DNA from: Campylobacteraceae bacterium
Lineage (GTDB): Bacteria > Campylobacterota > Campylobacteria > Campylobacterales > Campylobacteraceae
Assembly: GCA_031259875.1 (NCBI GenBank)
Contig: JAIRKW010000001.1
Coordinates: 1-8,649 of the forward strand
Direction of reading: 5' to 3'
DNA length: 8,649 nucleotides
The translations under genes and the position numbers were made by a program. Below are positions 5,275 through 8,649 of the stretch, in pieces. Every line of letters begins with the position of its first letter. Positions within the stretch are counted from its first letter, which is position 1. The notes beneath the pieces were generated by a model, which saw only the letters and a program-made list of their open reading frames with translations, was not told where the DNA came from and did no database searches.

Positions 5275-7200
5275 ATGAAAAAAATTATTTTATTCTCAAC
5301 TCTAATTATATATTCTTTTGTTTTAGTCTTTGCAGAAGAGAGCATAAAATTAGAAAGTATCACAGTTATAGCATCTCAAGACGAGAGTTCAAAAGTTTAC
5401 GTTAACCCAAAATCCCCAATCCAGCCGCTTCCGTCCTCCGATGGCGCCGGACTTTTGAAAAGCATTCCGAATTTTAGCGTTACAAGAAAAGGCGGTAGTT
5501 CAGGAGACCCTCTGTTCCGTGGACTTGGCGGTTCTCGTCTTGCTATTACAACGGATGACAGTTTTTTATATGGCGGATGCGGAGGGCGTATGGACCCCCC
5601 AACAGCATACATTTTTCCAAACTCTTACGATAGAGTAGTTGTAATAAAAGGTCCTCAGAGCGTAATATATCCGGGCATTATCACAGGTTCGGTGCAGTTT
5701 TTGAGAGATGAGCTCTATTTTGATAAGACAGAAGGCAGTGCAGATGTTGGACTTACCGTCGGAAGCTTTGGCAGGCTTGATGAATTCGCGGACATTACTG
5801 CAGGGGCAAAGTACGGTTACATGAGAATAAACGGCGTATATAACAAGCAAGATGACTATAAAGATGGAAGCGGGGAGAGAGTACACTCAAGATTTGAACG
5901 AAATTCTCAAACGGTTCAAGCAGGCGTAACACCCGATGAATATACTCTTTTGGCACTTACATATGACAGATCGCGAGGTTCGGCGGCATATGCGGATAGA
6001 ATGATGGACGGCTCAAAGTTTGATAAGGATGCCTATAAAATCAAATTTTTAAAAGACGATATAAGCGACACCTTTAAAAGTATGAATTTTCAATACGGAT
6101 ACAGTTATATTGATCACGTGATGGATAATTATAATTTAAGAGAAAAAACGATGGGAAATTTCAGTGCTTCAAATCCTGACCGCAAAACGCAAAGTGCGTC
6201 TTTAAGGGCGGATTTTAATGTGGGCTTGGCAGATATCAAAGCAGGTGTAGATTGGGTAAATGACAAGCATAGATCCAGAAAGGGCAGCGGAGTCAGTAAA
6301 ACGGAGGCTGATGCTTATAAATATAAAGATAGAACTACCAACCAAAAGGCAGACAATACAGGCATATTTGCCGAAGCTAACTTTAAACTAACAGATGAAC
6401 ATTTGTTAGCAGCAGGGCTTCGTTATGACAAAAGTAAAGTAGAGTACTCTGATGGTAACGGGCAAGAATTTGACTTGGGCGCTGCTTTTTTGCGTTATGA
6501 GTATTACAAAAAAAGGTTTACTTATTTTGCCGGTATCGGACTTGCGCAGAGAGTTCCTGATTTTTGGGAGCGCAACAAAAATAAAAATTTGGACAAAGAG
6601 AGCAATACAGAGATTGACGCAGGCATTTTATACAAAGGCGACATCATAAGAGGCTCGTTTAATATCTTCGCAAGCGAGATAAATGATTTTATTTTGGTCT
6701 ACGCTAACAATACCGCAAAAAATATAGACGTAATACGATATGGCTTTGAGGGTGAGGGTGAATGGGAATTTGTAAAAAACTATAAACTGGGTTTATCAGC
6801 AGCATATACTTACGGCAAAAATAGAAGTTACGGTAAAGTACTTGGCCAAACGCCGCCTTTTGAGCTTAAAGGAACGCTTGGATATGACAATGATATCTTA
6901 TCTGCTTCTATCATTGCGCGTTACGTTGCCGCTAAGCGTAAAATCGCTGTGGGTGAAGGAAATATAATAGGGCAGGACATTGCCAAAAGCAGTGATTTTG
7001 CTGTATTTTCCATCAATGGAAGCTGGAAAGTGAACAAAAATATAATTCTTTTTTTAGGTGCGGATAATATTTTTGATAAAAAATACAGCGAGTTTATAAA
7101 TAAAGGCTCTTTGGATGTAGCGGGCTATAATCAGCCAAAAGGCGTTCAGATATATGAGAGCGGACGCCAATTTTGGTTAGGCTTGCAAGGGAGTTTTTGA
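5275..7200 (+). CDS. oprC: TonB-dependent outer-membrane copper receptor, OprC/NosA family
   Basis: The 641-residue product is a 22-strand type TonB-dependent receptor. Residues 1-20 are a signal peptide (ending LVFA), followed by a plug domain of about 25-150 with LESITVIAS near the start (TonB-box region) and the plug motifs FRGLGGSRLAI (81-91) and VVVIKGPQSVIYP (121-133), then the barrel, ending in the terminal phenylalanine typical of outer-membrane proteins (LGLQGSF). The plug segment GGCGGRMDPPTAYIFP (100-115) holds C102 and M106, and the barrel segment YIDHVMDNYNLR (278-289) holds H281 and M283. These CxxxM and HxM pairs are the copper ligands known from Pseudomonas OprC (C143, M147, H323, M325), and the spacing between the pairs is nearly the same. 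It would bring copper across the outer membrane with TonB-ExbB-ExbD energy. It stands alone behind a possibly regulated promoter. Iron or zinc are less likely substrates given the motif. Confidence 0.88.
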   Translation: MKKIILFSTLIIYSFVLVFAEESIKLESITVIASQDESSKVYVNPKSPIQPLPSSDGAGLLKSIPNFSVTRKGGSSGDPLFRGLGGSRLAITTDDSFLYGGCGGRMDPPTAYIFPNSYDRVVVIKGPQSVIYPGIITGSVQFLRDELYFDKTEGSADVGLTVGSFGRLDEFADITAGAKYGYMRINGVYNKQDDYKDGSGERVHSRFERNSQTVQAGVTPDEYTLLALTYDRSRGSAAYADRMMDGSKFDKDAYKIKFLKDDISDTFKSMNFQYGYSYIDHVMDNYNLREKTMGNFSASNPDRKTQSASLRADFNVGLADIKAGVDWVNDKHRSRKGSGVSKTEADAYKYKDRTTNQKADNTGIFAEANFKLTDEHLLAAGLRYDKSKVEYSDGNGQEFDLGAAFLRYEYYKKRFTYFAGIGLAQRVPDFWERNKNKNLDKESNTEIDAGILYKGDIIRGSFNIFASEINDFILVYANNTAKNIDVIRYGFEGEGEWEFVKNYKLGLSAAYTYGKNRSYGKVLGQTPPFELKGTLGYDNDILSASIIARYVAAKRKIAVGEGNIIGQDIAKSSDFAVFSINGSWKVNKNIILFLGADNIFDKKYSEFINKGSLDVAGYNQPKGVQIYESGRQFWLGLQGSF

Positions 7201-7210
7201 TTGCTGATGA

Positions 7211-7243
7211 CGGATTGTCGTGCCGTAAGAGTACGGTGATCCG
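7211..7243. terminator. Hairpin after the copper receptor gene, possibly repeat-derived
   Basis: CCGTA-AGAG-TACGG (7223-7236) is a perfect 5-bp stem with a four-base loop, enclosed by CGGAT (7211-7215) and ATCCG (7239-7243). It begins 11 bases after the stop codon. No T run follows on the plus strand. GGATTGTCGTGCC at its left recalls the right arm of the palindromic repeat family, so it may be a worn arm serving as the receptor gene's 3' hairpin. Confidence 0.4.
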
Positions 7244-7385
7244 CAAAAACAACAATGCAAAAAGTAAGCGTTTCGTTTTTCTGTTATTATGAACTGACAT
7301 GCTTGGCATTATAATCTGCTCTTGCCATAAAACCATAAAGAGTAAAAAGCGGCAATAATGCTTTAATAATTTCAAATAAGATAGA

Positions 7386-7613
7386 CTAAAACAGGTCACC
7401 GTGTAAACCAAGACGTAGACACGTAAGTAATTATATATCAGGAGTAAATTCGGTTTTATGTGGCACCATTTGCAGCCCAATATCACCCTTTAGTTCGCAG
7501 TCTTTGTAATTGACCCCAAAAAAGCTCGTCATTTGCTCAAGTATTGACAAATTCATTATTTATGCAAAAGTGTATAATCTTTTTTGAATTGCTTGATAAA
7601 TTTTATCTCACAT
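7386..7613 (-). pseudogene. Decayed toxin gene, YafQ/RelE superfamily
   Basis: No intact frame exists, but joining frames on the minus strand gives a recognisable small toxin: EIKFIKQFKKDYTLLHK, then a segment like FVNT-ANDELF, then GVNYKDCELKGD, then GCKWCHIKPNLLLIYNY, then YVLVYT and GLHGDLF before a TAG stop at 7386-7388. This order (FKKD, YKDHxLKGD, ECHIKPDxLLIY, GSHSDLF) is that of the YafQ branch of mRNA-cleaving RelE-type toxins. At least four frame changes or stops break it, and two residues usual at the active site are altered (YKDC for YKDH, KPN for KPD). At about 76 codons it is also shorter than the usual 90. The start ATG (7613-7611) is followed at once by TGA, overlapping the antitoxin end as in functional pairs. 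The similarity is read by eye, from memory of the family. Confidence 0.65.
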
Positions 7614-7816
7614 TTTGTCAAAGATAGCCTTTTTCAGGGTTTGTAACCTTTGTGTAAATGAGGTTTTTTAGCTATCTTTTCAGCTTCTTTGATTACTTTA
7701 GCAGTTTTATCATTAGGTTTTTATTATCTCTAAATTGCTTTTTAAAATTTTCAAATTCTCTACAATTTTCAAAATCTTAAAATCAACATTCTCAAGAGTT
7801 ATGGCTATTTTTCCAT
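7608..7816 (-). pseudogene. Decayed antitoxin gene, RelB/DinJ-like
   Basis: It lies directly upstream of the toxin remnant on the same strand. From the ATG at 7816, loss of one A in an A run puts TAG at codon 4; the adjoining frame continues IAITLENVDFKILKIVENLK, then ILKSNLEIIKT to a stop; after a further change NDKTAKVIKEAEKIAKKPHL then HKGYK, and a last shift gives EKAIFDKM and TGA at 7608-7610. A beta-strand start with a helix, then a KEAEKIAKxP...KGY tail, fits antitoxins that pair with YafQ/RelE toxins. The order antitoxin then toxin with overlapping ends is standard for such modules. No ribosome site is seen. The call rests mainly on the partner. Confidence 0.55.
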
Positions 7817-7913
7817 CGTTTTATGCAATCATGGTATTTATTTATCTATTGAATTATTCAAATTGATATATAGTGATTTTATGGACGCAATATTGCAATG
7901 GTATTCATTCCTC

Positions 7914-8076
7914 CGTCATCGTGAGTGTCAGTGCGGCAATCCAGTAAAGCACCTGCGTCTTTATTGTTTAATTGAATTTGGTCAAAATTGAAATTAAAGG
8001 TTTGCGGTTTGAAATTTAAAGTTTTAAAAATGAACATTTCGTGTTCTGGATTGCTATGTTGACGCTCACAATGACG
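7914..8076. repeat. MITE-like palindromic element, copy C (163 bp)
   Basis: This is the best preserved copy. Its left arm (7914-7944, starting CGTCATCGTGAGTGTCAG, ending GCAATCCAG) and the reverse complement of its right arm (8046-8076) agree at 24 of 31 positions, and all seven differences are transitions. The interior resembles copy B. It contains GAACA-TTTCG-TGTTC (8032-8046), a small perfect hairpin. No transposase, no clear target duplication. Confidence 0.75.
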
Positions 8077-8097
8077 AAAAAACGGAATTGATTTTTT

Positions 8098-8117
8098 ATG
8101 GTAATGCTTGCAATGAT
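8098..8117 (+). repeat. Possible tail of a right arm of the repeat family
   Basis: ATGCTTGCAATGATAAAGG just after copy C resembles the outer end of the right arm (GC...CGCAATGACGAAA). It is too short to be sure. Confidence 0.25.
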
Positions 8118-8197
8118 AAAGGAAAGTATCTGCTAAGCATGTTTGGTTCACATTTTAAAAGGATTATTACAGAAGGATAAGGCGCTTTGCACTTACT

Positions 8198-8233
8198 GAA
8201 TTGTCACGACATTTTCGGTATTTTGCAATGACG
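8198..8233 (+). repeat. Solo right arm of the palindromic repeat family
   Basis: GAATTGTCACGACATTTTCG followed by GTATTTTGCAATGACG matches the right arm (GGATTGCCGCGTCGC...CGCAATGACG) with changes in the middle. Confidence 0.5.
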
Positions 8234-8248
8234 AAAAAGGAAGTATGC

Positions 8249-8281
8249 ATTGTTGTATCATCCTTCTTTCTTGCAACAATG
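8249..8281. repeat. Perfect 8-bp inverted repeat
   Basis: CATTGTTG (8249-8256) and CAACAATG (8274-8281) are separated by 17 bases. It follows directly on the solo arm at 8198-8233. Function unknown; the loop is too long for a typical terminator and no T run follows. Confidence 0.3.
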
Positions 8282-8550
8282 AAAGAGAGAAAATTGTGCG
8301 TTATTCATTAACTAAAAAAAGAAAGACAAAAGCAAATAATGTTTTTAAGAAACAAAAAAATATTAAAACTCTCAAAATTCAGCAATTCTTACCCTCTATC
8401 ACAAATCCATCATCTAAAAACTCCAATAAACAACTAAACTAAAAAACAAAGCAGTGAAATTTCAAACTGTCAACTATACCAATTCCACCTCATTTGTCCA
8501 AAACTTAACCAAAGAATTATAAAAAAGCAGAAAAATTTATATTAATTTTA
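8282..8550. other. AT-rich intergenic stretch without recognisable genes
   Basis: A 65-codon plus-strand frame (8245-8442) passes through here, but its K/N/S/I-rich composition and its start inside repeat debris make it unconvincing. On the minus strand, scraps such as GGIGIVDSLKFHCFVF can be read around 8450-8500 but I do not recognise them. Confidence 0.4.
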
Positions 8551-8576
8551 AGGATAATTTTTATATTATTCTGAAT

Positions 8577-8593
8577 TTGATAGTTAATATCAA
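8577..8593 (+). promoter_or_regulatory. Fur-box-like palindrome ahead of the last gene
   Basis: TTGATAGTTAATATCAA is a near-perfect dyad. Its inner 15 bases TGATAGT-T-AATATCA match the Fur core TGATAAT-n-ATTATCA at 12 of 14 positions. Upstream, GGATAATTTTTATATTATTC (8552-8571) is a weaker second match and also contains a possible -10 (TATATTAT, 8562-8569). The following gene may therefore be iron- or zinc-regulated. Confidence 0.5.
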
Positions 8594-8634
8594 TTTAAAA
8601 ATGAATATAAAAAAAATAAGTAAGGAGCAAAACA

Positions 8635-8649
8635 ATGTTTTTACCAAAA
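8635..8649 (+). CDS. Start of a gene running off the right edge
   Basis: ATG at 8635 follows AAGGAG (8622-8627) with seven bases between, a near-ideal ribosome site. Only MFLPK can be read, so the product cannot be named. The Fur-box-like palindrome about 40 bp upstream hints at metal control. Confidence 0.6.

Noticed and set aside
5397..5886. Two minus-strand frames within the copper receptor gene
   Set aside because: Antisense shadows of a strong receptor frame with clear motifs.
7094..7486. 130-codon minus-strand frame overlapping the receptor 3' end
   Set aside because: Its first part (GCKWCHIKPNLLLIYNY) is a piece of the dead toxin gene; the rest is out-of-frame toxin and antisense receptor sequence. 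It is not a gene in itself.
7879..8151. 90-codon minus-strand frame
   Set aside because: It is the translation of palindromic element copy C; no start signal.
8245..8442. 65-codon plus-strand frame with an AAGGAAG just upstream
   Set aside because: The apparent ribosome site is too close to the ATG and arises from the end of a repeat arm; the K/N/S-rich product has no features.

Overview
The window is AT-rich and gene-sparse. It fits a member of the Campylobacterota (epsilonproteobacteria), judging from the AT-biased codon use, the compact metal-uptake operon, weak -35 promoter elements and the protein flavour; the genus cannot be told from the sequence alone. The theme of the functional genes is transition-metal uptake.

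Left part (1-3694): a zinc-acquisition locus. A Fur-family repressor, most likely Zur (267-644, minus), is divergent from a four-gene operon (794-3694, plus): znuA (periplasmic zinc-binding protein with 19 histidines in one loop), znuC (ATPase), a cysteine-rich unknown ORF, and znuB (permease). The intergenic region carries two identical 15-bp perfect palindromes (7-1-7, TGCAACT-A-AGTTGCA). One overlaps the -35 of a well-formed zur promoter; the other lies just after the likely znuA -10. This is the layout expected for one zinc-sensing repressor controlling both directions. Downstream of zur is a 43-residue lipoprotein gene (65-196, minus) that is easy to miss because of its size.

Middle (3695-5274): about 1.6 kb without a convincing gene. 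It is filled by copies and fragments of a palindromic, MITE-like repeat family whose arms read GTCATTGC...GCAATCC and the reverse complement. Two near-complete elements (3963-4110 and 4419-4602) and several solo arms are present. The last 290 bp ahead of the next gene hold a perfect 12-bp-stem hairpin, a 26-bp direct repeat and two dyads, which are probably promoter and regulatory DNA.

Right part (5275-8649): a TonB-dependent outer-membrane receptor (5275-7200) carries the CxxxM and HxM pairs that mark the OprC/NosA copper receptors, so the window joins zinc import at the inner membrane with probable copper import at the outer membrane. Beyond it, 1.4 kb again lacks intact genes. It holds a decayed toxin-antitoxin module on the minus strand (RelB/DinJ-like antitoxin 7608-7816 and YafQ/RelE-like toxin 7386-7613, both with several frame breaks), a third near-complete palindromic element (7914-8076) and a solo arm. 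At the right edge a new gene starts at 8635 behind a good ribosome binding site and a Fur-box-like palindrome (8577-8593).

Most noteworthy: the cysteine-rich ORF embedded between znuC and znuB, the twin palindromes of the zur/znu switch, the repeat family with its conserved inner hairpin, and the unreported-looking remains of a toxin-antitoxin pair.
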